Shown: one piece after another, positions 1-6,598 of the stretch
How positions within the stretch are numbered: position 1 is the first letter of the stretch
Layout: every line of letters begins with the position of its first letter
From: Erginobacter sp964587835
Lineage (GTDB): Bacteria > Auribacterota > Erginobacteria > Erginobacterales > Erginobacteraceae
Assembly (NCBI GenBank): GCA_964587835.1
Contig: CAZPMN010000057.1
Location: 1-8,098 of the forward strand
Length of the DNA stretch: 8,098 nt
Reading direction: 5' to 3'
Position numbers and translations under genes: made by a program
The notes under the pieces: model-generated
Told to the model about the DNA's origin: nothing
Database searches by the model: none
What the model saw: the letters and a program-made list of their open reading frames with translations, nothing else

Positions 1-209
1 CCGAGCATAGCGAGGGGGACGCCTGTCCGCCGAAGTTTTAACGAAGGCGGGAAGCCATCTTACCTTCTGAAACAAGCCCCCGCAGGGGGCGAAACAAAAA
101 TAGCCACGGGCGCAAGCCCGTGGCCCCCAAAGCATAGAGGTTGAAATCCAAGCCCCCGCAGGGGGCGACACAAGGTTAGCCACGGGCGCAATCCCGTGCA
201 AGAGATCCA
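1..209. repeat. Paired-hairpin dispersed repeats upstream of gatA
   Basis: No gene is visible here. Two copies of a two-hairpin unit lie 76 bp apart, at about 76-124 and 152-199. Each has a first hairpin GCCCCC-GCA-GGGGGC (76-90 and 152-166) and a 12-nt spacer ending in TA. The second hairpin in copy 1 has perfect 9-bp arms, GCCACGGGC (103-111) and GCCCGTGGC (116-124), closed by GCAA. In copy 2 it is shorter: CACGGG (181-186) with CCCGTG (193-198). A different repeat-like palindrome, CCGCC...GGCGG with a 14-nt centre, lies near 31-54. The second copy ends only about 10 bp before the gatA start codon. The layout resembles REP/BIME-type elements mobilised by REP-associated transposases; that link is inference, since no transposase is present. 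Confidence 0.75.
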
Positions 210-1373
210 GTGAAAATCCTCGTCGCCCCCGCCATCTCGGTCGCCGGCCGCCCCGCCACCCCCCTCGGCCGCCCCCTGGAAGGATACACTCCGCCGGAAG
301 ACGCTACCGCCGTCCGCCTCCTTAAGGAATTCGGGGCCGAGCTTGCCCATCCGCAAAGATCCTCCGAACTTGCCTTCGGCCTGGCCGGCGACGCCACCGC
401 CGAAACCCTGATACAGACCACCGCCTCCGCCGCCCTCCTCCCCGACACCCTCGGCGAGGTTCGCCTGGCCGCCGCCGCGGCCGGACTTGTCGGCTACAAA
501 CCGAGCTGGGGCATCTTCTCCCGCTCCGGCCTGATCGGCCTCGTCCCCTCGATGGAATGCCCGGGTATAATCGCCCGGGAACTTTCTGTGGTTAAGGAGC
601 TATCCGCCCTCCTCGCCGTCCCCGACGGGGCCGACTTCTCGATGCTCCGGAAAGATCTCCCCGACTTCTCCCAATCCACTCCTCCCTCCCGTCCCCCCGC
701 CCTGGGTTTGATCAGGGAATGTCTAACCGACCTCCTCCCCGGGGAGAAGGCGGCCCTCGACCGGGCCGTCGAGCTCCTCACCGGTCGCGGCTGCAACGCC
801 AGGGAAGTCTCCCTCCCCGACTACGACCTCTTCACCACGGTCCACCGGATTGTCGGCTCGGTCGAGGCCTCCTCCGCCGCCGGCAACTACGACGGCGTCC
901 GTTTCGGCCATCGGGCCGGGGATACCGAAAACTGGAACGAGATGTACCTCAAGACCCGCGGCGAAGACTTTTCATTCCTGATCAAGTCCTATCTCTTCCA
1001 GGGCGCCTACTTCCAGTTCGAGGACTACGGGGCCTTCGAGAGCGCCGCCCGGATCCGCCGTCGCCTGTTCGAGGAATCCGAAAAACTCTGGCCGGAGATC
1101 GACCTCCTGGTCCTCCCCGCCCTCCGCCCGGGCCGCGACCCTCGGAAGGCGAAGACCGTCGCCGAAACTTACGAAGCCTTCCGCCATACCCTCCCCGCCA
1201 ACGTCCTCGGCCTCCCTGCCGTCACCCTCTCCGACCTCGCCTTTGCCGGCGACCGCGACCTCGGCCTCCAGCTCCTTGGCCCGCCCCTCTCCGACGCGCG
1301 CCTTTTGAATTTTGCCGTTTGGTTGAACGATCTCCCCGTCGTCAAGCTCAACAGCAAGGAGTCCCGATCTTAA
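210..1373 (+). CDS. gatA: Shortened GatA-like amidase homologue lacking the catalytic triad
   Basis: This 387-residue protein is a homologue of GatA, the glutaminase subunit of the GatCAB tRNA-dependent amidotransferase; GatA is usually about 480-490 residues. Family blocks are clear: LEGYTPPEDATAV (23-35), AAGLVGYKPSWGIFSRSGL (90-108), SVEASSAAGNYDGVRFG (217-233), and a C-terminal NVLGLPA...LGLQLLG (331-357). The amidase-signature Ser-cisSer-Lys triad is absent. VAPAIS (5-10) stands where VKDNIS normally carries the lysine. The Gly/Ser-rich loop with the cis-serine is deleted (about 22 residues missing). DTLGEVR (79-85) replaces DTGGSIR, putting Glu83 at the nucleophile position. The start is GTG; a stop lies about 30 bp upstream in frame and no good ribosome-binding site is seen. 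There is no internal stop or frameshift, and third-position bias matches gatB, arguing against a simple pseudogene. Glutaminase activity is very unlikely; a structural role beside GatB is inference. Confidence 0.85.
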   Translation: MKILVAPAISVAGRPATPLGRPLEGYTPPEDATAVRLLKEFGAELAHPQRSSELAFGLAGDATAETLIQTTASAALLPDTLGEVRLAAAAAGLVGYKPSWGIFSRSGLIGLVPSMECPGIIARELSVVKELSALLAVPDGADFSMLRKDLPDFSQSTPPSRPPALGLIRECLTDLLPGEKAALDRAVELLTGRGCNAREVSLPDYDLFTTVHRIVGSVEASSAAGNYDGVRFGHRAGDTENWNEMYLKTRGEDFSFLIKSYLFQGAYFQFEDYGAFESAARIRRRLFEESEKLWPEIDLLVLPALRPGRDPRKAKTVAETYEAFRHTLPANVLGLPAVTLSDLAFAGDRDLGLQLLGPPLSDARLLNFAVWLNDLPVVKLNSKESRS

Positions 1374-1522
1374 GAACCACCAGTCATTGCGAGGAGCGAA
1401 GCGACGAAGCAATCTCACCCACCCCTGTTTTTAGTCATTGCGAGGAGCGAAGCGACGAAGCAATCTCACCCAGAAAGGGTGAAACTTAATTAATAGCCCC
1501 GTTTTCCAACTCGGGAAATTCA
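1374..1522. repeat. Two perfect 40-bp direct repeats in the gatA-gatB gap
   Basis: Two identical 40-bp copies occupy 1382-1421 and 1433-1472, separated by 11 bp of C and T. Each begins AGTCATTGCGAGGAGCGAAG and ends in AATCTCACCCA, with ATTGC and GCAAT as inverted ends of an inner imperfect palindrome. I recognise this as a dispersed intergenic repeat seen in many uncultured and anaerobic bacteria; its translation (HCEERSDEAIS) is a familiar false protein. The second copy runs into a small hairpin TCACCC-AGAAA-GGGTGA (1466-1482) with no T-run after it, so I do not call a terminator. No promoter is clear. The gap makes coupling of gatB translation to gatA unlikely, although one transcript is still possible. 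Confidence 0.85.
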
Positions 1523-2965
1523 ATGATGAACTACGAAGCGATCATCGGCCTGGAGATCCACGTCCAGCTCAACTGCCCGACCAAGCTCTTCTGCGACTGC
1601 CCCAACGACCCCTCCCTCCCCCCCAACACCGCCGTCTGCCCGATCTGCCTCGGCCTCCCCGGAACCCTCAAGCGGTTCGGCCTTGAGCCCCTGGCGAAGG
1701 CCGCCCTCTCCTGCCTCGCCCTCAACTGCGAGGTCCAGCCCGTCTCCGCCTTCGACCAGAAGGTCTACTACTACCCCGACCTGCCCCGGGGCTACCAGCT
1801 CTCCCAGTTCCATAAGCCCCTGGGGCGAGACGGCTGGCTGGAGGTCCCGGAGGAGGACGGGACCTGGAAGCGGCTGCGGATCCGGGAGGCCCATCTGGAG
1901 GAGGACGTCGCCCGCCTGGTCCACGAGACCGAGGGGAGAAAGAGCTACAGCCTGGTTGACTTCAACCGGGCCGGAGCCCCCCTGGTCGAGATCGTCACCG
2001 AGCCCGATATGCGCTCCGCCCGCCAGGCGATGGAGTTCATCCGGATGCTCAGGGCCAGCCTCCGCTACGCCGGGACCGCCGAATGCAGTATGGAGGAGGG
2101 GACCCTCCGGGCCGACGCCAACATCTCCATCCGCCCGGCCGGTTCAAAAGAGTTCCTGGCCAAGGTCGAGGTCAAGAACCTCAACTCCATCCGCCACCTC
2201 GGCGCCGCCGTCGATTACGAGATCGCCCGCCAGACCGCCCTGGTGGAAGGGGGGAAGGCGGTCACCCTCCACACCCGTCTCTGGGACCCGGAGCGCAACG
2301 TCACCACCCCGATGCGGGGAAAGTTCGCCGGCCCCTGCGTCCCCGACCCCTCCGTCCCCCCGGTGGTCGTCTCCGAAGAGTTCCTCGCGGAACTGGAAAA
2401 CCGTCTTCCCCGGATGCCCGCCGCCCGCCGCAAGGATTACGAAAAGCTCCACGGCCTCACCCCCGACGAGTCCGGACGGATCTCTTCCGAGCGCGACCTC
2501 GCCGACTACTTCGAGGCCGTCGTCACCGCCGGCGCCCCGGCCAAACCGGCGATTGACTGGATCGACAACCGCCTCCGCCCCCTGCTCAAGGAGAAAAACG
2601 AGACCCTCGCCGGAACCCGGATCACCCCCCAACGCCTGGCCGAGCTGATCCTGCTGGTCGAGAAGAAGGAGATCAGCTCCTCCTCCGGGAAGGAAGTTCT
2701 AAGCCAACTTCTGGAGAGCAATCTCTCCCCCGCGGAGATCGCCGGGCAGGAAGGCCTGACCCGGATCTCCGACACCGAAGCTCTGGAGGCGATCGCCGCC
2801 GCTGTGATCGCCGAGAACCCGTCGGCGGTTGAGGACTATCGTAAGGGCAAGCAAGCCGCCCTTGGCTTCCTGGTCGGGAAGGCGATGCAGGCCTCCTCCG
2901 GCCAGGCCGACCCCAAAGAACTCCGCCGCCTCCTCGAATCGCGCCTCACCGCCCCCTCTTTTTGA
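1523..2965 (+). CDS. gatB: GatB-like amidotransferase subunit with altered conserved blocks
   Basis: GatB/PET112-family protein, 480 residues, a normal full length. In GatCAB this subunit phosphorylates Glu-tRNA(Gln) or Asp-tRNA(Asn) and amidates it with ammonia from GatA. Visible features are the GLEIHVQL start (9-16), zinc-type cysteines 24, 26, 39 and 42, YYYPDLPRGYQLSQ (82-95), HLEEDVARLVH (124-134), the family signature LVDFNRAGAPLVEIV (144-158), ADANISIRP (197-205) and KVEVKNLNS (214-222). A helical and YqeY-like C-terminus runs to about 478 and includes VGKAMQASSGQADP. Two blocks differ from the consensus I remember: QETR is LHTR (249-252), and MRSKE...DYRYFPEPDLPP is shortened to MRGKFAGPCVPDPSVPP (264-280), losing the aromatic YRYF. 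The start is ATG at 1523 or 1526, behind a weak GGGAA. Identity is firm; catalytic competence is doubtful. Confidence 0.93.
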   Translation: MMNYEAIIGLEIHVQLNCPTKLFCDCPNDPSLPPNTAVCPICLGLPGTLKRFGLEPLAKAALSCLALNCEVQPVSAFDQKVYYYPDLPRGYQLSQFHKPLGRDGWLEVPEEDGTWKRLRIREAHLEEDVARLVHETEGRKSYSLVDFNRAGAPLVEIVTEPDMRSARQAMEFIRMLRASLRYAGTAECSMEEGTLRADANISIRPAGSKEFLAKVEVKNLNSIRHLGAAVDYEIARQTALVEGGKAVTLHTRLWDPERNVTTPMRGKFAGPCVPDPSVPPVVVSEEFLAELENRLPRMPAARRKDYEKLHGLTPDESGRISSERDLADYFEAVVTAGAPAKPAIDWIDNRLRPLLKEKNETLAGTRITPQRLAELILLVEKKEISSSSGKEVLSQLLESNLSPAEIAGQEGLTRISDTEALEAIAAAVIAENPSAVEDYRKGKQAALGFLVGKAMQASSGQADPKELRRLLESRLTAPSF

Positions 2966-3080
2966 CAGGATAACCCGCCTCCGTTAAAACTGCGGCGAGC
3001 AGGCAGGATCAACAGGATTTAGGCATCCGCTCCTCAACCTCTGTTTTCGAGCTGCGGATCAGTGGTCTGCTTCAAGCAAA
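2966..3080. other. Spacer after gatB without recognisable feature
   Basis: Non-coding stretch between the gatB stop and the 59-bp tandem repeats. I see no RNA gene and no hairpin followed by a T-run that would make a convincing terminator. Confidence 0.5.
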
Positions 3081-3205
3081 GCGATACTGCAATTACCACA
3101 AGGAATGCCACCGGCGCTCCGGTACTACAAGCCCGAAGGGCGATACAACAATTACCACAAGGAATGTCACCGGCGCTCCGGTACTACAAGCCCGAAGGGC
3201 GATAC
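3081..3205. repeat. 59-bp tandem repeat, two copies
   Basis: The unit begins GCGATAC and contains CAATTACCACAAGGAATG. Two full copies lie at 3081-3139 and 3140-3198, with a third GCGATAC at 3199-3205. The copies differ at only a few bases. Each unit holds two small hairpins, ACCGG-CGCT-CCGGT and GCCC-GAA-GGGC. Because 59 is not a multiple of three, the two copies read in different frames, which argues against coding even though an open frame crosses the region. Confidence 0.85.
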
Positions 3206-3271
3206 CGCTCACTGCTTACCGCTTACCGCTTACCGCTTACTGCTCCCCATTCCCCATTCCCCATTCCCCAT
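3202..3271. repeat. Heptanucleotide array upstream of the phosphatase gene
   Basis: Ten contiguous 7-bp units. Six are of the type NYACYGC (ATACCGC, TCACTGC, three TTACCGC, TTACTGC) at 3202-3243. These switch in phase to four perfect TCCCCAT units at 3244-3271, followed by a degenerate unit. The first unit shares its start with the end of the 59-bp repeat. The same NYACYGC units occur downstream of the next gene. 7-bp tandem arrays of the CCCCATT kind resemble the STRR sequences known from cyanobacteria; the resemblance is in form only and does not identify the organism. Confidence 0.85.
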
Positions 3272-3362
3272 TCCCATCCCCCTGTGCTACTCTCCGGGTT
3301 ATCGTGGCGTGGTCATTCCGAACAATACAAACAGGCCCCCCGCCGTCGGGCCGGGATTGCTG

Positions 3363-5204
3363 ATGAACTCCATCCGGGGAAAGATGCTGCTCTGGTTCGG
3401 TGTCCCGGTCGCCCTCCTCTTCCTCCTTTTAGGCGCGGTCAATTACCTCCAGGTCAAGCGGGCGGTCTTCCCCCTCAACGAAGAGCTCAGCCGGGAAGTC
3501 CTGGCCGCCCGGGCGTCGGAGATCGGCCGGCTGATGCACGGCTACGTCAGCGAGATCAGGACTATGTCGCGGGACGATATCCTCCGCGATGGAACCTGGG
3601 AAGAGATCAAATCCGATATCCTCGGCCGGGCCGCCACCCGCAACCCCGACTACGAGATGGTCTTTTACGCCGATCTGACGGGCCGCTTCATCACCTCCAC
3701 CGACACCGAGGGCAATGTCGGCGACCGAGATTACTTCCGGGCGATTATCGAAAAAGGCGCGGACAGCTTTATCAGCAACCCTCTGGTCTCCCGGTCGACG
3801 GGCGAGAATATATTTGTCGTGGCCTGTCCGGTTATCGACCGGGACGGAGAGAGAAAAGGGGTGATCGCCGCCACGGTCCTCCTCGATACTCTGACCTCGA
3901 TCGCCGGCTCGATCAAGATGGGGGAGAAGGGCTTCGGCTACGTGGTTGACTCCACCGGTCTCCTGATCGCCCACCCCTCTGAAGAATGGCGGCTGAAGCT
4001 GAACCTTCTGACCTCGGCGGAGCTGGACTTTGACAACCTCGACGAGGCCGGCCGGATGATGGTCGCCGGAACGCCGGGGCTCGTCCACTATCGCCGTCCG
4101 GACGGTTCGCGGATGATCGCGATCTTTGACGCGATCCCCGAGACGCCCGGCTGGTTTCTCGGTCTCGCCCTCTCCGAGGAAGAACTGATGGGGAGGGTGA
4201 CCGCCCTGACGAGCCGCCTCATCATCCTGCTCCTGGCCATCCTGATCGTCGTCGTTCTGATCGTCATCTTCATCTCCGGCCGGATCGCCCGGCCGGTGGC
4301 GCTGCTGCAGCGGGGCGTGAAGAAGGTGAGTGCGGGAGACCTCGACCACAGCCTGGAGATCCGCACCGGGGATGAGATCGAGGAGCTGGCCGCCGCCTTC
4401 AACCGGATGACGGTCGACCTCAAGGAGCATATCAAAAACCTCCAGGCCGAGACCGCCAAACGGCAGGCGGTGGAGAGTGAGCTGCAGATCGCCAAAGAGA
4501 TCCAGGAGAGCATCCTCCCCCGGGTCTTTCCCCCCTTTCCCGGCCGGGGCGAATTCGACCTCTACTCCGTGATGCATCCGGCCAAGGAGGTCGGGGGGGA
4601 CTTTTACGACTTCTTCTTCTACGACCAGAAGACCTTCGTGATGATCATCGGCGACGTCTCCGGCAAGGGGGTCCCCGCCGCCCTCTTTATGATGCTCAGC
4701 CGGACCCTGATCCACACCGTGGCCTCGGAGGAGAGGGACCCCGCCCGGGTCTTGAGCAAGGTCAACGACATCGTCGCCGCCGATAACGAGACCAGTATGT
4801 TCGTCACGGTCTTTCTGGCCTACTACGACGTTGAGACGGGGAGATTGACCTACTCCAACGCCGGCCATACCCCCGCCTTGAAGATCACCGCCGCCAAGCA
4901 GGTGGAGGAACTGACCACGGCTAACAGCGTCGCCCTGGGAGCGATGGAGGGTGTCGACTACCGTTCCGCCGAGACTGTCCTCGAATTGAACGACCAGTTC
5001 GTCTTCTATACCGACGGCGTCAACGAGGCGGTCAACCCCCAGGGGGAATTCTACGGGACCAAGAGGTTCATCGACCACTTCCTGAAAGACGCCCGGCTCT
5101 CGGCCCGGGAAGAATGCTCCGCCATCCTTAAGGACGTGATGGAATTCCAGGAAGGCAGCCAGCACGACGACATCACCGTCACCATCTTCGAGCGCCTGGA
5201 ATAA
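3363..5204 (+). CDS. Membrane dCache-HAMP-PP2C (SpoIIE/RsbU-like) sensor phosphatase
   Basis: This 613-residue protein is a probable transmembrane receptor with a serine/threonine phosphatase output; relatives dephosphorylate anti-sigma-factor antagonists. Residues 8-29 form the first membrane helix and 30-280 an extracytoplasmic double-Cache-like sensor (RDYFRAIIEKG at 122-132, GFGYVVDSTGLLIAHP at 190-205). A second helix covers about 286-305. A HAMP domain spans about 306-358, a coiled-coil linker about 358-385 with QIAKEIQESILP (375-386), and the PP2C/SpoIIE domain about 397-612. Metal-site motifs are intact: GGDFYD (411-416), GDVSGKG (430-436), NAGH (499-502), YTDGVNEA (549-556) and HDDITV (601-606), so activity is expected. 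I chose ATG 3363 because it precedes the basic MNSIRGK and the first helix; the frame stays open upstream only through repeats. The ribosome-binding site is weak. No sigma factor, antagonist or kinase partner lies in the window, and the ligand is unknown. Confidence 0.92.
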   Translation: MNSIRGKMLLWFGVPVALLFLLLGAVNYLQVKRAVFPLNEELSREVLAARASEIGRLMHGYVSEIRTMSRDDILRDGTWEEIKSDILGRAATRNPDYEMVFYADLTGRFITSTDTEGNVGDRDYFRAIIEKGADSFISNPLVSRSTGENIFVVACPVIDRDGERKGVIAATVLLDTLTSIAGSIKMGEKGFGYVVDSTGLLIAHPSEEWRLKLNLLTSAELDFDNLDEAGRMMVAGTPGLVHYRRPDGSRMIAIFDAIPETPGWFLGLALSEEELMGRVTALTSRLIILLLAILIVVVLIVIFISGRIARPVALLQRGVKKVSAGDLDHSLEIRTGDEIEELAAAFNRMTVDLKEHIKNLQAETAKRQAVESELQIAKEIQESILPRVFPPFPGRGEFDLYSVMHPAKEVGGDFYDFFFYDQKTFVMIIGDVSGKGVPAALFMMLSRTLIHTVASEERDPARVLSKVNDIVAADNETSMFVTVFLAYYDVETGRLTYSNAGHTPALKITAAKQVEELTTANSVALGAMEGVDYRSAETVLELNDQFVFYTDGVNEAVNPQGEFYGTKRFIDHFLKDARLSAREECSAILKDVMEFQEGSQHDDITVTIFERLE

Positions 5205-5211
5205 ACCCGCC

Positions 5212-5316
5212 CCTATGCCCTAGGCGCTATGCGCTCTGCGCTCTGCTCACCGCTCACTGCTTACTGCTTACTGCTCACTGCCCACTGCTCACTGCTTACT
5301 GCTTACTGCTTACCGC
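5212..5316. repeat. Heptanucleotide array, 15 units, in a convergent gap
   Basis: Exactly fifteen contiguous 7-bp units fill 5212-5316, between the phosphatase stop and the end of the convergent nucleotidyltransferase gene. They run CCTATGC, CCTAGGC, GCTATGC, two GCTCTGC, then TCACCGC, TCACTGC, TTACTGC and close variants to TTACCGC. The last part matches the NYACYGC units upstream of the phosphatase and has the same orientation. The array overlaps the final six codons and the stop codon of the - strand gene. It is probably a slippage-prone repeat; no function is evident. Confidence 0.85.
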
Positions 5317-5973
5317 TCTACCGCTTGCTATTGCCGAGCGTAGAATCGTGAAGTTTTTTTTCTTGTAGTAGTCCCGGTCCCGCTCTTCCAGGATTGATCC
5401 CAGCTTGATCGCGTAATCCCGGGCGGTTAAGGCGTCAAGTTCCTGGCCCAGTTTGCCCAGATCTTCCGGGGATGCCTCCAATTCAATGCCTTTCTTGAGG
5501 AGGAACTCGATGTCGAACGCGTCCCGGATCTCCTTCCGTTCGAGGAAGGCCGCGATCTTCGACCGCATCATATCCGGCAAAGGCACGACATCGACGTAAA
5601 CCTGGCGGTCGGCCGAGGGGCTGTAAGCTATCGCCGGTTCAGTTGCCCCGTCCGGTGTCTTTTTCCTGATCTCGATCTTCAGCCGGCGGGGATACTTCGC
5701 CGACTTGATCTCGACCAGGATGGTATTGAATTTATCCGCGCTGTCCGTGACCGTGTAATCGGCGCCCAGGAATTCCGTGATCTCCCGCCGGAGCTGTTCG
5801 GCATCTTCCTTATTTTTCAGCTGGAAATCCAGGTCGACCGAGTAGCGGTTGAGCCCGAAGCAGAGCCGGAGCATCGTCCCGCCGCAGAAGACCAGCCGTT
5901 CCAGGATGCGTCCGCTTTTGAGCTTGTCCAGCACTTCCAGTTCGAATCTTTCCTGTTCGATCAGATCGCGCAT
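5296..5973 (-). CDS. AbiEii-like nucleotidyltransferase toxin
   Basis: Predicted toxin of an AbiE-type (type IV) toxin-antitoxin pair, 225 residues, shorter than the roughly 300 typical of AbiEii. The nucleotidyltransferase core is visible: CGGTMLRLCFGLNRYSVDLDF (30-50) has the GG motif and the two acidic residues Asp47 and Asp49, LKIEIR (98-103) offers Glu101 as a third acidic residue, and SKIAAFLERKEIRDAFDIEFL (138-158) matches the family's helical RD..D block. AbiEii proteins are thought to use nucleotides to block growth. ATG 5973 follows GGAG at good spacing and overlaps the antitoxin stop by 13 bp, so translation is probably coupled; the frame stays open further upstream only within the antitoxin gene. 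The last six residues and the stop are encoded by the 7-bp repeat array, so the natural C-terminus may have been replaced. The family call is firm; toxicity is inferred. Confidence 0.88.
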   Translation of the reverse strand: MRDLIEQERFELEVLDKLKSGRILERLVFCGGTMLRLCFGLNRYSVDLDFQLKNKEDAEQLRREITEFLGADYTVTDSADKFNTILVEIKSAKYPRRLKIEIRKKTPDGATEPAIAYSPSADRQVYVDVVPLPDMMRSKIAAFLERKEIRDAFDIEFLLKKGIELEASPEDLGKLGQELDALTARDYAIKLGSILEERDRDYYKKKNFTILRSAIASGRAVSSKQ

Positions 5974-6548
5974 ATCTTCTCCACCGTTGTTCTTACCTTG
6001 GGGGGGTAAGTTGCCATCATCTCCCCGATCTTCTCCCGGTCGATCTTCCCCGCGTCCAGGGCGCCGGTGTCCAGCGGGTATCTGCCGCGGGAATCGAGAT
6101 AAAGGGAGTCGAGCAGGGCCTTCTCCGGCGTCGCGATAAAGAAACCGTCCCGCTTGGCGAAGCCGAAGTAGTATTCGCGCTTGAGCTTCCGGAAGGCGAA
6201 GACCGTCCCCCCGGCCGCGAATTCCCGGGAGCGTTTCACCGAGGCGCTCTCGAAATAATCTCTCGGCACCTGGGTGCTGATCCCGTGGTAGGAGAGGGCG
6301 GTCAGGAAGGAGATGTAGGATGGAACCTGGAGGAAATTGGCGATCCGGAAGAGATCTTCCCGCCCGTACCTCGACCACGCGGCCTCGGTCACGTAAAAGT
6401 TGTTCTTGAGCCGGATGAAGATACCCCGCTTCCGGTAGCGAAAGCAGAGTACTCGGGCGGACTCCCGGTTCAGCGAGAATAGGCGGGCAACGTCTTCCAC
6501 CGTGAAGAAGAGCCTCTCACTCAGTTGTTGAATCTTCTCGTAATCCAT
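5961..6548 (-). CDS. AbiEi-like antitoxin and transcriptional regulator
   Basis: A 195-residue protein upstream of, and overlapping, the AbiEii-like gene. Residues about 1-55 form a winged-helix DNA-binding domain: FFTVEDVARLFSLNRESARV lies at 14-33 and the wing at RGIFIRLKNNFYV (41-53). The rest matches the AbiEi antitoxin domain, with VPSYISFLTALSYHGI (75-90) and TPEKALLDSLY (140-150) as the most recognisable blocks. In characterised AbiE systems this protein represses its own operon by binding inverted repeats and neutralises the toxin without a stable complex. ATG 6548 has a good GGAAAGG five bases away. The promoter and the dyad just upstream fit autoregulation. Possible alternative roles in the wider AbiEi family include antitoxin for an unrelated partner, but the adjacent toxin makes the AbiE reading strong. 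Confidence 0.88.
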   Translation of the reverse strand: MDYEKIQQLSERLFFTVEDVARLFSLNRESARVLCFRYRKRGIFIRLKNNFYVTEAAWSRYGREDLFRIANFLQVPSYISFLTALSYHGISTQVPRDYFESASVKRSREFAAGGTVFAFRKLKREYYFGFAKRDGFFIATPEKALLDSLYLDSRGRYPLDTGALDAGKIDREKIGEMMATYPPKVRTTVEKICAI

Positions 6549-6577
6549 CGTACCTTTCCGCCGGCGACATTAAAAAC

Positions 6578-6596
6578 ACATAATTAACAATTATGT
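6578..6596. promoter_or_regulatory. Probable AbiEi operator dyad
   Basis: A perfect 8-bp inverted repeat, ACATAATT-AAC-AATTATGT, lies two bases downstream of the -10 box and covers the expected transcription start of the - strand operon. AbiEi proteins are known to bind inverted repeats at their promoter. Only one clear dyad is seen here, whereas the characterised streptococcal AbiE promoter has two. Confidence 0.55.
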
Positions 6597-6598
6597 AT

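Noticed and set aside
60..448. Two - strand frames at the left edge
   Set aside because: They are built from hairpin repeats and the reverse complement of gatA and show no protein family features.
1382..1472. Possible CRISPR array
   Set aside because: Only two repeats with an 11-bp spacer, inner palindrome of dispersed-repeat type, and no cas genes.
1466..1482. Terminator hairpin after gatA
   Set aside because: The TCACCC/GGGTGA stem is only 6 bp and no T-run follows.
719..1489. 256-codon + strand frame overlapping gatA and the 40-bp repeats
   Set aside because: Its translation is Pro/Arg-rich as expected from a shifted GC-rich gene and ends in the repeat-derived HCEERSDEAIS phrase, a known false protein.
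1683..2648. 321-codon frame inside gatB
   Set aside because: Ser/Pro/Arg-rich shadow of the gatB frame; gatB motifs are in the other frame.
3105..3362. N-terminal extension of the phosphatase through the repeats
   Set aside because: The extra residues come from the 59-bp and 7-bp repeats and would place unrelated sequence before the first membrane helix; ATG 3363 is the natural start.
3429..5165. Long open frame (578 codons) antisense to the sensor phosphatase
   Set aside because: It is a mirror of high-GC coding bias. The + strand product has complete dCache, HAMP and PP2C motifs, while the antisense translation shows no family motif.
5212..5316. Possible replication origin iterons or CRISPR-like array
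   Set aside because: Units are 7 bp with no DnaA boxes, AT-rich unwinding stretch or replication gene nearby.
5974..6378. N-terminal extension of the AbiEii-like gene
   Set aside because: It lies inside the antitoxin gene in another frame, whereas ATG 5973 has a good ribosome-binding site and the family core starts soon after.
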